Positions 45,859 to 54,542 of a stretch of DNA of 64,000 bases are shown in pieces. Origin of the DNA: Bacillota bacterium (GTDB lineage Bacteria; Bacillota; Clostridia; Saccharofermentanales; Fastidiosipilaceae); assembly GCA_023420115.1 (NCBI GenBank), contig JAEZWR010000026.1, positions 1 through 64,000 of the forward strand, written 5' to 3'. Made by a program: the position numbers and the translations under genes. Below the pieces are notes generated by a model, which worked only from the letters and a program-made list of their open reading frames with translations, was not told the DNA's origin and ran no database searches. Positions within the stretch are counted from its first letter, which is position 1, and each line of letters starts with the position of its first letter.

Positions 45859-47151
45859 CTATCTACATTTATTCACCCCAGCTAAGACAGAGATAATTTT
45901 ATCCGTCTCAAGCTCAACTTCAACGTCGGCTATTTCTCTATTTCTCATATCCCTGACTTTAAGCACTTTGGAATTAAGTTCTTCTTGTCCAACCACAATT
46001 AAATATCTTGCCTCAGACTTATTGGCATATTTCATTTGAGCCTTGAATGATCTTCCGCACAAATCCACCTCAACTTTTAGTCCGGCTCGTCTTAATTCAT
46101 ATGCCATTTTTCTAACATAATCCTTAAACTCATCCGACTGACTTGCCAAATACAAATCAACTCTATTATCTCTCTCTGGAGCCTTACCAATATCACAAAG
46201 TGCTTTGATCAATCTTTCTCCACCGATACTGAAGCCAATTCCACTGCAATCTTGACCACCTAAGCTGGCTACTAAACCATCGTAGCGACCTCCACCACAA
46301 ATCGTTCCCGCCTGCGCAGCTGTCGAGTCGTCCAGAACAAATTCAAATACGGTCTTACTATAATAATCTAAGCCTCGAACTATCATCGGATCAACTTCAT
46401 ATTCTATCCCCAAATCATCTAATGAAGATAAGACTTCATCAAAATGTTTCTTAGAATCATCGTTAAGATAATCTAAAATTTTAGGTGCATTTTTGGCTAG
46501 AATCTTGCAGTCTTTCTCTTTACAGTCCAAAAGTCTCATTGGATTCTTATATAATCTATCCTTACAAATAGGACAGAGTTTGTGTTCAAGGGGTTTGTAA
46601 TATTCAATTAATCTTTCCTTATAGGCAAGTCTACTTTCCTTGTCGCCTATGCTATTTATTTTTAATTTGGCATTTGTTAGACCTAAGTCTTTGAAATACA
46701 TATCGAGCATAGAAATCATTTCTACGTCTATACCAGGATCTTCAGAACCAAAGGCCTCAACACCAAATTGTCTGAACTCTCTATATCTTCCTGCTTGAAC
46801 ATTTTCTGCTCTATAAGCAGTTATAAGATAATATAGTTTGACTGGAAAAGCCTCCGAACTAAGTCCATTTTCTATAAAAGAACGAACTACGCCTGCAGTG
46901 CCCTCTGGTCTGAGTGAAATATTTCTTCCACCTCTATCAAGAAAACTATACATTTCCTTGTTGACAACGTCACTGGTATCACCTACACCACGCTGAAACA
47001 ACTCTGTGTATTCAATAGCCGGAATCCTTATTTCCTTGTAGGCAAATCGTGAGCATATATCATGAAATCTATCTTCTACTTCCTGCCATATACCAACTTC
47101 TTTTGGCAATATATCATGCGTACCCTTGAGGCTCTTAATTACCTTTTTCAC
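45859..47151 (-). CDS. hisS: Histidyl-tRNA synthetase
   Basis: This is a class II synthetase with the His-specific motifs KGTHDILP, LRPEGTAGVVR (motif 2 region), FRQFGVE and RGLDYYSKTVFEF, followed by GGGRYDGL and a C-terminal anticodon-binding domain. It has 430 residues. The GTG start at 47151 has GGAGG 7 nt upstream. I looked for a T-box leader in the 260 bp upstream and did not find one. Confidence 0.97.
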   Translation of the reverse strand: MKKVIKSLKGTHDILPKEVGIWQEVEDRFHDICSRFAYKEIRIPAIEYTELFQRGVGDTSDVVNKEMYSFLDRGGRNISLRPEGTAGVVRSFIENGLSSEAFPVKLYYLITAYRAENVQAGRYREFRQFGVEAFGSEDPGIDVEMISMLDMYFKDLGLTNAKLKINSIGDKESRLAYKERLIEYYKPLEHKLCPICKDRLYKNPMRLLDCKEKDCKILAKNAPKILDYLNDDSKKHFDEVLSSLDDLGIEYEVDPMIVRGLDYYSKTVFEFVLDDSTAAQAGTICGGGRYDGLVASLGGQDCSGIGFSIGGERLIKALCDIGKAPERDNRVDLYLASQSDEFKDYVRKMAYELRRAGLKVEVDLCGRSFKAQMKYANKSEARYLIVVGQEELNSKVLKVRDMRNREIADVEVELETDKIISVLAGVNKCR

Positions 47152-47231
47152 CGACTTACCTCCATAATCTAAAGAAAATAGCGAGCAGCCGATATAAACA
47201 GACTACCCCTATTTAGACAGATAATTATAAC

Positions 47232-47300
47232 AAAATACCTCCTGATATGGCTCTGATTATTTAAATTCTCAGCACACAATTTGATATCAGGAGGTATTTT
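47232..47300 (-). terminator. Long-loop hairpin after the GH109-like gene
   Basis: AAAATACCTCCTGATAT pairs with ATATCAGGAGGTATTTT (17 bp perfect) around 35 nt. On the minus strand TTTTGTTATAAT follows. It is probably the terminator of the upstream oxidoreductase, but the stem also hides a perfect AGGAGG. Confidence 0.65.
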
Positions 47301-47413
47301 TAATATATCCAACTTAGACTTATATGTAATTTTCTAAATCAACCAGTAAATATTCATCTAAATTCATCTAAATCTCAAACTGGACAAAACTTATTTTGTA
47401 TTCAGAATTTGTC

Positions 47414-48637
47414 TTAAATTTTTTTGTGACCTTCCAATCCGAGTCTTTCTTCGCTCATCCAAGCACCCCTTGTAAAGTCAGGGATATAAACAACTTGTCC
47501 ACCTAGAGAAATCGACTCTTCACTGAGACAAGAAATAGCCATCCAGCTAGCCATATCGTAGACGTCTATTGGAGTATTAATCCCAGCTTCAACGGCTTCA
47601 AAAAATGCAGAGAATACAAGCCAATCCATACCGTCGTGGCCTCCTCTAACACCCTCCTCTATATACTTTTTCCAAATGGGATGCTCATATTCATCTCTAT
47701 ATTTTTCGGCATTTCCATAATGCTCATTCCATTTAAAATGCTCTGTCGCATGTTCATCATCGAGGAAAATAGAATCATTATCTTCGTTATACATTCCCTT
47801 GGTTCCTAGAACTGTGAATTTTCGAGAATAATATCTCGGCAAGGTGGTATTGAGTTGAATAACAATGGTTTCCCCACCTGCACAAGTAATAGTTGTAGTC
47901 ACAATATCTCCCTGTGCAAAATTCTCTTTCAAAAGATCGAAGTCAGCTTCTCTCTTTTGCTTCATATATTCCTTTAAACCAGCGGCCCTTGAGGCTTGGG
48001 CTGCTAATTTCACCATTCTGTTTCCTCTGTTGATTTTTAGAATTCTGGCAATCGGTCCTATCTCATGAGTAGGATAATTCTCACAGTTGCGTTTGAGATA
48101 GTTTAACAAGCGATAATGGCGTCTCTCTCTTCCTTCAGATATTTCATCTCTAAGGTCATGCAAGTAACCACCCTCACAATGAACTATATCTCCTAGAACA
48201 CCTTGTTCCACCATATTGAGAATCATCAATTCACGTTGACCATAGCAACAATTCTCCATCATCATTACTGGGGTCTTGGTTTCTTCATAAGAATCTACAA
48301 GCTTCCAGCAATCATGAATAGAGTAAGTACCTCCGACCTCGCAGGCGACATATATTCCTCTTCTCATTCCCTCTATACAGGAATCAACATGATCCTGCCA
48401 TGAGCTAGCAATCAAGACAGCATCCATTTCACAATCCCAAAATTCTTTTGGATCTGTGGTGCCAAAAACTTCTTGTTCTTTCTTCTCATGAATCATATCA
48501 GCAGCGCGCTTCACTCTATCATCATAAAGATCACAAACTGCAACAACCTGCACGTTCTCCCTAGGCAAAACAACATCCTTCATTAGACTGTATCCTCTTG
48601 CGCCGAGACCTAAAATACCCATCTTGATCATTTTCAT
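47414..48637 (-). CDS. Gfo/Idh/MocA-family oxidoreductase, GH109-like
   Basis: The N-terminal Rossmann domain has GLGARGYSL and binds NAD(H). The C-terminal part has features I associate with glycoside hydrolase family 109 (NAD-dependent alpha-N-acetylgalactosaminidase): THEIGPIARIL, TLPRYYSRKFTVLGTKG, GGHDGMDWLVFSAFFEA and IDVYDMASWMAI. There is no signal peptide, so it acts in the cytoplasm on imported sugars. ATG 48637 follows GAGGTGA; nine nt further up is a weaker in-frame start. The gene is alone between hisS and mfd. Assignment to GH109 rather than a sugar dehydrogenase is tentative. Confidence 0.8.
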   Translation of the reverse strand: MKMIKMGILGLGARGYSLMKDVVLPRENVQVVAVCDLYDDRVKRAADMIHEKKEQEVFGTTDPKEFWDCEMDAVLIASSWQDHVDSCIEGMRRGIYVACEVGGTYSIHDCWKLVDSYEETKTPVMMMENCCYGQRELMILNMVEQGVLGDIVHCEGGYLHDLRDEISEGRERRHYRLLNYLKRNCENYPTHEIGPIARILKINRGNRMVKLAAQASRAAGLKEYMKQKREADFDLLKENFAQGDIVTTTITCAGGETIVIQLNTTLPRYYSRKFTVLGTKGMYNEDNDSIFLDDEHATEHFKWNEHYGNAEKYRDEYEHPIWKKYIEEGVRGGHDGMDWLVFSAFFEAVEAGINTPIDVYDMASWMAISCLSEESISLGGQVVYIPDFTRGAWMSEERLGLEGHKKI

Positions 48638-48826
48638 GCAAATCACCTCTGATCCTGTCTAACCATCCTTTATATTCATGATGGAACGAGTTTCAGTATA
48701 ACCGATTGAATTAAATTTATTAAGCGTTGAAAGTAAAAAGATAACGAAGCAATATAAAATTTTTTAATCTTTTAATTCTTTTCAATATTTTCACTATTTT
48801 CACTCTCAATATTAATAACAAACACA

Positions 48827-51800
48827 CTATTCATTCTTGCTCAGCATAATTTTTTCGCAGGCATAAAACAACTTTCTCAATTCATCAATTACTTCGGCAT
48901 CATCACTACTACAGTTGAAGAATTTTATACACGGATTTGAACCCAAATCCAACTGCAAGCGTTTCTCATAAGCCTTAACTGCCATAAGCGCAGAAATTTC
49001 TTCCATTCTAATAAGCTTCTTACTATCTATACTCATAACTATCATATCTTTTTTTCTGCTTATTCTACTTATACCTAGCAAAGAAGCTCTCACTCTAACG
49101 TAAGAAACATTAAGAAGATTCAAAAGCGCCACAGGAGGCTCTCCAAATCTATCAATAAATTCATCTTGCAAATCAAGATAATCACTATAATCTTCAATCT
49201 TGACTATTCTTCTATACACGTCGACCCTAGACGTATCATCACTTATGTAATTCGGACTAATATAAGCATCGATCGATAGATCAATTAGCGTATCCAAAGA
49301 TACCGCCCTTGTTTGTCTCCTAGAGAAAGGACTAGAATTAGCCATTTGTTCATCCTTAGACTCTGCACCCGCACTTGCCTCATTTATACTATTTGTCGCA
49401 AGCGCTTCAACTTTAGGTGAAAAATTATCACGAGTTTCAACTTTACGCACTTTAATCTTATCTTGAAGATTTTCTATATATTCACTTTGATTGGCTTCTC
49501 TCTGCTCTGAAACCCTCTCTAGCTCTCTAGCATACTGAATCTCTTCATCTAACATGCGACAATACAAATCATAACCAATAGATGCCATCTGCCCATGTTG
49601 TTCTGCACCCAAAAGATTACCTGCACCACGCACTTCAAGATCTCTCAGTGCAATTTTCAAACCTGAACCAAGCTCCGTATATTCTTTCAATGCTGTTAAT
49701 CTCTTCTCCGCCTCCTCGGTTATAACCTTATCTCTCTTATAGGTAAAATACGCATAAGCCTGTCTAGTTGAGCGCCCGACCCTACCTTTAATCTGATAAA
49801 GTTGACTCAAACCAAATCTATCCGCATCTGTAACAATTAGAGTATTGACATTGGGCATATCTATCCCACTCTCAATTATCGTCGAGCAGATGAGAATATC
49901 CGCCTCTTTGTTAATAAAAGATTCTATTACTTCTTCTAATTGATGCTCTGGCATTTGTCCATGCGCCATAAGAATTCTGGCATGTGGTAATTGCTCCTTT
50001 AGTTTTGAATATTCTCTATCCATCTCCTTGACATTATTAAAAAGATAAAACACCTGTCCGTGACGATTTATCTCCCTCATAATAGCCTCTACAATCAGAG
50101 CCAAATCATATTCCAGCACATACGTCCTAACTGGTCTTCTATTCTCTGGTGCTTCTTCTATAACAGATATATCCCTGATCCCTGACAATGACATATGCAA
50201 AGTTCTCGGAATCGGGGTTGCAGAAAGAGATAAGACATCAACTTCCGGATAACGCTCCTTAATTCCCTCTTTATGATCCACCCCAAATCTCTGCTCTTCA
50301 TCAATCACAAGCAAGCCTAAGTCTCGAAACTCGACATCTTTAGAAAGAAGTCTATGAGTACCTATAACTACATCTATCTCACCTTTTCTTATAGCCTTCA
50401 AAATTCTTTTACGTTCTGTATTAGTAACGAATCGATTAAGAAGCGCAACGCGAATCGGAAAATCGCCGAGCCGCCTCTTAAAATTCTCATAATGCTGTTG
50501 ACTCAAAACAGTAGTAGGTGCAAGAAAAGCAACTTGCTTGCTATCAGAAGCCGCCTTGAAAATTGCACGAAAAGCCACCTCGGTCTTGCCGAAACCAACA
50601 TCACCACAGAGGAGTCTGTCCATAACCTTGTCGCTCTCCATATCAGAACTTATCTCCTCTATTGCTTGTAGCTGGTCATCAGTCTCTTGAAACTCGAAAC
50701 GATCAGCAAAGTCCCTATTCCACGGGCTGTCCTTACTAAATGAATATCCCTTTATTTCCTTTCTCTTCGCGTATAGAGATATCAAATTAGTAGCAAGTTG
50801 CCTAATGGAATCCCTAGCTCTCGTTTTTGCCTTTTCCCACTCAGAGCCACCTAATCTTGAAAGTTTAACTCTCTCCTTGTCACTCCCACCGATATATTTT
50901 TGTATCTGATCAAGAGCATCCATTGGAATGTAGAGTTTATCATTGTCAGCATACTCAATTTCTATAAAATCCTTTGTGATCCCATCCTGACTAATTTGAC
51001 TTAAGCCCTTGTATATACCTATGCCATAAACATCATGAACCAAAAGCTCGCCTATTCTCAAATCAGTAAATAAAGTGATAGGTCTACCCTTTTTCTTCTT
51101 AGATCTTCTCTGCTGCCGCTTCTGTCCAAAAAGCTCTCCCGAGCCTAAGGCGTAAAGTCCCGCAGCTCTATAATCAAAACCACGACTAAGATTTATAGGT
51201 AATGTTATATCTCCAAGTTCCGTTCGCTCTTTCCAAATTAATTCTCGAACCTTGCTTCTCCTATTACTTTCTGAACATAAAATAAATGATAGATATCCCT
51301 CTTTCTTTCGCTCCAAAAATTCATCGAGCATCTGTCTTTCAAGTCCCAGGCGACTTTCGGACTCTCTGCCACTGAGTTTGATATTTTCAGCACCGGGGAA
51401 ACCATTACCCGAAGATATCAGAGAGGCAAATGATAAAAGCCTCTCGGCTTTTGTAAGTGAATTAAAAGTATCTTTCACAGATAAATATGCATTGGTAATT
51501 TCTTCTGGAGCCTCCATTCTCTCTAAATAATTTTCGGCATCCTGCATTCTCTCTGCCTGCAGAGCGTCCATTCGCTGTCTAAGTCTTAGTGGCTCATCGC
51601 AAATAATGGTATATCCGAGCTTAGTAGCAAAACTCACGATATTTTCCTCAGAATCAAAAATCATGGAGGAATATCTATCAAGAGCGGGAAAATTCTCCTT
51701 TGCTTCGACTCGTTCCTTATCTCGAAGATAAATTTTCGCTATTTTATCCGCCTCTTCGAGCCCTGCCCCAGCCTTGATTTTTTCTTTTCTTATACTCTTT

Positions 51801-52960
51801 GCTTTTTGATCTAAATATTCTTCAAGTTCGCTAAACTTTTTGCTGTCTAGCAGCACTTCTCTCTGTGGAAATATCGTGTACGAATCAAGATTACATATCG
51901 TTCTTTGGCTATTGAGTTCAAATCTATCAATTCTCTCTATTTCATCATCAAAGAAGCAAATTCTGATACCCGTTTCAACGCTACTTCTTTTATTTATATC
52001 TTTAACAAAGACGAAATTTCTCGGATCAATTCTCTCGACCAATTCATAACTATCATCTTCTAAAATTTTCTTATCTATACCAACTTGACTTGTATGATTT
52101 TCATCTTGCTTTTCTGCATCTTCACTTTTTTTCTCTTCATTATCAAGCTCTATATCATATAGACAATCATCGACAGGAACGATATCAACTATCTCACCTC
52201 TGATAGACATCTGCCCCGGCTCAGAACAAACACTAACTCTTTCAAAACCAAGTGTACTAAGTCTACTCTGTAACTCATCCCTATCAATTACTGTGCCTAT
52301 CTCAAGACTTATTCTACGATTTCTAATATTCTCAAATGATTCTATCCGTTGACTTATTGAGCTAGCTGTAGCAAGAACAAGTCTGCTCTTACCCTCTTCC
52401 ATTTTTCTAAGTGTAGCCAGTCTCAAAAACTCATTTTCTCTCCCCACAGCATCCAAAGAAAGAAATTCTAACTCTCTCGCCCTATACTCTTGCACAAGTT
52501 CAGCTATCCCTAGTTCACTTAAATCTTGAGAAAAGCTGCGCATACTTAGTTCATCCGGAAGAATGAGCAAAATTTTTCTTGTCGGATCAGCATATAACAA
52601 GGCAGCCACAAGATATGGTTTCATAGAATCACTCATATCAGTGAGATTAAGTCTGAGTGATGTATCTGAGTCCGTGGCTATTTTTAGTAAGTCATTAACT
52701 CTCTTAAAATTTTTATCAGCTTCTGCTCTAGAAAAAAATAAAGCCCTTTTTCCCTCATCCCTCGCTCTACTACTAGCTGTATCAGTTAGATCAACTTCTC
52801 TCAGCCTGAACAAATCGCCCCCTTGAGTCTCTGTAAGCAATCTATCCTTTTCTTTTTCATCTTTAATACGAAGTTCTTTTTCCAATTCTTCTTTTATCTT
52901 CTCTTCTCGTCTTTTCGCTCTTTTCAGCTTCTCTAGTTTTCTTTTTCCCAAAGACTCCAC
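48827..52960 (-). CDS. mfd: Transcription-repair coupling factor
   Basis: Mfd removes stalled RNA polymerase and recruits UvrA. The order is: UvrB-like module (residues about 85-570), RNA polymerase-interaction domain (LRIGELLVHDVYGIGIY), RecG-type helicase with Walker A GDVGFGKTE, DEEQRFG and the TRG motif region, then the C-terminal regulatory domain. At 1377 residues it is about 200 longer than usual. The excess is a basic/acidic coiled N-terminal extension (residues 1-70), a polar insert near residue 270 and a Ser/Glu-rich insert of about 60 residues before the last domain. The start is GTG at 52960. It follows pth on the same strand, a common gene order in Firmicutes. Confidence 0.95.
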   Translation of the reverse strand: MESLGKRKLEKLKRAKRREEKIKEELEKELRIKDEKEKDRLLTETQGGDLFRLREVDLTDTASSRARDEGKRALFFSRAEADKNFKRVNDLLKIATDSDTSLRLNLTDMSDSMKPYLVAALLYADPTRKILLILPDELSMRSFSQDLSELGIAELVQEYRARELEFLSLDAVGRENEFLRLATLRKMEEGKSRLVLATASSISQRIESFENIRNRRISLEIGTVIDRDELQSRLSTLGFERVSVCSEPGQMSIRGEIVDIVPVDDCLYDIELDNEEKKSEDAEKQDENHTSQVGIDKKILEDDSYELVERIDPRNFVFVKDINKRSSVETGIRICFFDDEIERIDRFELNSQRTICNLDSYTIFPQREVLLDSKKFSELEEYLDQKAKSIRKEKIKAGAGLEEADKIAKIYLRDKERVEAKENFPALDRYSSMIFDSEENIVSFATKLGYTIICDEPLRLRQRMDALQAERMQDAENYLERMEAPEEITNAYLSVKDTFNSLTKAERLLSFASLISSGNGFPGAENIKLSGRESESRLGLERQMLDEFLERKKEGYLSFILCSESNRRSKVRELIWKERTELGDITLPINLSRGFDYRAAGLYALGSGELFGQKRQQRRSKKKKGRPITLFTDLRIGELLVHDVYGIGIYKGLSQISQDGITKDFIEIEYADNDKLYIPMDALDQIQKYIGGSDKERVKLSRLGGSEWEKAKTRARDSIRQLATNLISLYAKRKEIKGYSFSKDSPWNRDFADRFEFQETDDQLQAIEEISSDMESDKVMDRLLCGDVGFGKTEVAFRAIFKAASDSKQVAFLAPTTVLSQQHYENFKRRLGDFPIRVALLNRFVTNTERKRILKAIRKGEIDVVIGTHRLLSKDVEFRDLGLLVIDEEQRFGVDHKEGIKERYPEVDVLSLSATPIPRTLHMSLSGIRDISVIEEAPENRRPVRTYVLEYDLALIVEAIMREINRHGQVFYLFNNVKEMDREYSKLKEQLPHARILMAHGQMPEHQLEEVIESFINKEADILICSTIIESGIDMPNVNTLIVTDADRFGLSQLYQIKGRVGRSTRQAYAYFTYKRDKVITEEAEKRLTALKEYTELGSGLKIALRDLEVRGAGNLLGAEQHGQMASIGYDLYCRMLDEEIQYARELERVSEQREANQSEYIENLQDKIKVRKVETRDNFSPKVEALATNSINEASAGAESKDEQMANSSPFSRRQTRAVSLDTLIDLSIDAYISPNYISDDTSRVDVYRRIVKIEDYSDYLDLQDEFIDRFGEPPVALLNLLNVSYVRVRASLLGISRISRKKDMIVMSIDSKKLIRMEEISALMAVKAYEKRLQLDLGSNPCIKFFNCSSDDAEVIDELRKLFYACEKIMLSKNE

Positions 52961-53083
52961 TTAACTTGTCCTACTTTCAAAAATTAACGAACTACATATT
53001 TTAAGTAATATTTTTGCCAACACCAAAAGCCAGTCGACAATAAAGGTGCTAGCAAACTAATTCTGAATTTTCCACAAAAGAAA

Positions 53084-53109
53084 AGCAAGCTATATCAGGG
53101 AAGCTTGCT
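53084..53109 (-). terminator. Terminator of pth
   Basis: AGCAAGCT and AGCTTGCT form an 8-bp stem with a 10-nt loop. The minus-strand RNA then reads UUUUCUUUUG. It lies about 35 bp after the pth stop, so mfd probably has its own promoter. Confidence 0.8.
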
Positions 53110-53142
53110 CTTATCCTCATTTAAGTCCAAAGACAGACACAC

Positions 53143-53820
53143 TCAATTATCGACTTGTTCTGCTAATTTCTGCTTCTCAGTATTAATCGCATTTAACGCC
53201 GACTCAACTCCATCCAAAAGAATCAACCTAAGCATTTTCGCCCCGAGCTCGAGACTAGCGAAAGTGTCAGCCTGTTCAGACTTTGGAATATCCTGCATAA
53301 CATAAGAAATAATATCTTCACCTGAAGATATCGGGCCACAACCGACTCTAAGTCTTATAAAATTTTCTGACTTTATTGATGAAATAATTGATCTCATACC
53401 ATTATGAGTTCCGGCACCACCTTTAGATCTAAGACGAAGTTCGCCAACATTCAAATCAAAGTCATCATAAATAACAATAAGTCGCTCTGTAGGTATTTTG
53501 AAATAATCCATAGCTTCTTTTACACTCTCACCAGAACGATTCATAAAAGTTGATGGCTTGAGTAGTAATACTTCAATATCTTTGGGTTCTGGTAAGGCCT
53601 TTCTCCCATAGCTGCGAAGCTTATAACTTTCAGAAACCCTCTGCTCCACTTCTGCAAAATTCACCTTTTCATATATGCCCTTAAACTTAATTTTCTTAAG
53701 TCTCAAATTCCAAATCTGACACAAGACCTCTAGACACATAAACCCGAGATTGTGCCTGGTCCTCAAATATTTATCTCCAACATTTCCGAGACCAACTATC
53801 AACCATTTTTCTCTATCCAA
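53143..53820 (-). CDS. pth: Peptidyl-tRNA hydrolase
   Basis: Pth releases peptides from prematurely dropped peptidyl-tRNA. The N-terminus VGLGNVGDKYLRTRHNLGF contains the family motif with the catalytic His, and the later YDDFDLNVGELRLRSKGGAGTHNGMRSI contains the catalytic Asp and the substrate-binding Asn and His. Length is 225, against about 190 usually; the excess is mainly a polar insert near residues 55-75 (RVSESYKLRSYGRKAL). The start is TTG at 53820, with GAGGG 8-9 nt upstream. It is the last minus-strand gene before the strand switch. Confidence 0.96.
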   Translation of the reverse strand: MDREKWLIVGLGNVGDKYLRTRHNLGFMCLEVLCQIWNLRLKKIKFKGIYEKVNFAEVEQRVSESYKLRSYGRKALPEPKDIEVLLLKPSTFMNRSGESVKEAMDYFKIPTERLIVIYDDFDLNVGELRLRSKGGAGTHNGMRSIISSIKSENFIRLRVGCGPISSGEDIISYVMQDIPKSEQADTFASLELGAKMLRLILLDGVESALNAINTEKQKLAEQVDN

Positions 53821-53879
53821 AATTCATTCCCTCATACTTAACCTTAGCTTCCGATATTATACTGTATCAATTTACTATA

Positions 53880-54230
53880 GCAATTTACAAAAGCGCAGCG
53901 CGTATTATTGTGTATTATCTTATAAAATCTTTGTAATTATTATGCATATATTCGCAAAAATTATTACAAGATTATTACAGTAACATTACATGAAACTATG
54001 CACAAAATTTTCTATCTAAATCTCTTATTACACCTAAACATTTTGCACAAAATAAAAATATACGCACTTTTCCACTTTTTGGGTATGAATGTGGATATCG
54101 TTATCCACAAAATGTGGAAAAGTCGCTTTTTCTTTGCTGAAAACTCTCTAAGTAACAAGTTATTTAAAAATTTCACTTTTATTACAAAAGTGTGGAAAAA
54201 TCGTGAATCGAATATATCCACTGTAATTTC
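53880..54230. other. Candidate replication origin: cluster of DnaA-box-like 9-mers
   Basis: This lies in a 720-bp gene-free gap. A perfect DnaA box TTATCCACA lies at 54101-54109. One-mismatch boxes on the other strand lie at 54090-54098 (ATATCCACA), 54113-54121 and 54191-54199 (both TTTTCCACA). Looser matches are TTTTCCACT (54068), ATATCCACT (54214), TTTTGCACA (54041), CTATGCACA (53996) and TTATTACAN (53961, 53972, 54025, 54179). An extra AT-rich stretch precedes them (53900-53980). Genes point away on both sides. An origin or a DnaA-titration site fits; dnaA itself is not in the window. The remaining 54231-54542 shows nothing except the ribosome site of the next gene. Confidence 0.6.
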
Positions 54231-54542
54231 GCTGTAAAATTACAACGCAACAAAACATTCTAGTTTTATAAATTAAATTCACTTTTGATTAGCCCTTGGC
54301 AATTAATCTAAATGTATAACTTTTAAGTCTTTAGAATATTCATGCACGAGCAATGACTATACAAGCCTTCTAAGTCGCAAGAAGAAATTCATCTATATTA
54401 ATAACTTCATAATCAATAATTAACAGCTCCCCCCGATAGATTTAGCTTTTAAATATAAATTCGCCTTACTGTAACTATTATTGTTTGAATATGTATGCTA
54501 AAATAATTGTGTCAGATAACAGCTAAATAAAAGGAGGTCAGT

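Noticed and set aside
54012..54221. 69-codon frame on the minus strand inside the DnaA-box region
   Set aside because: It has very low complexity, no ribosome site and coincides with the box cluster. It is a chance frame in AT-rich DNA.
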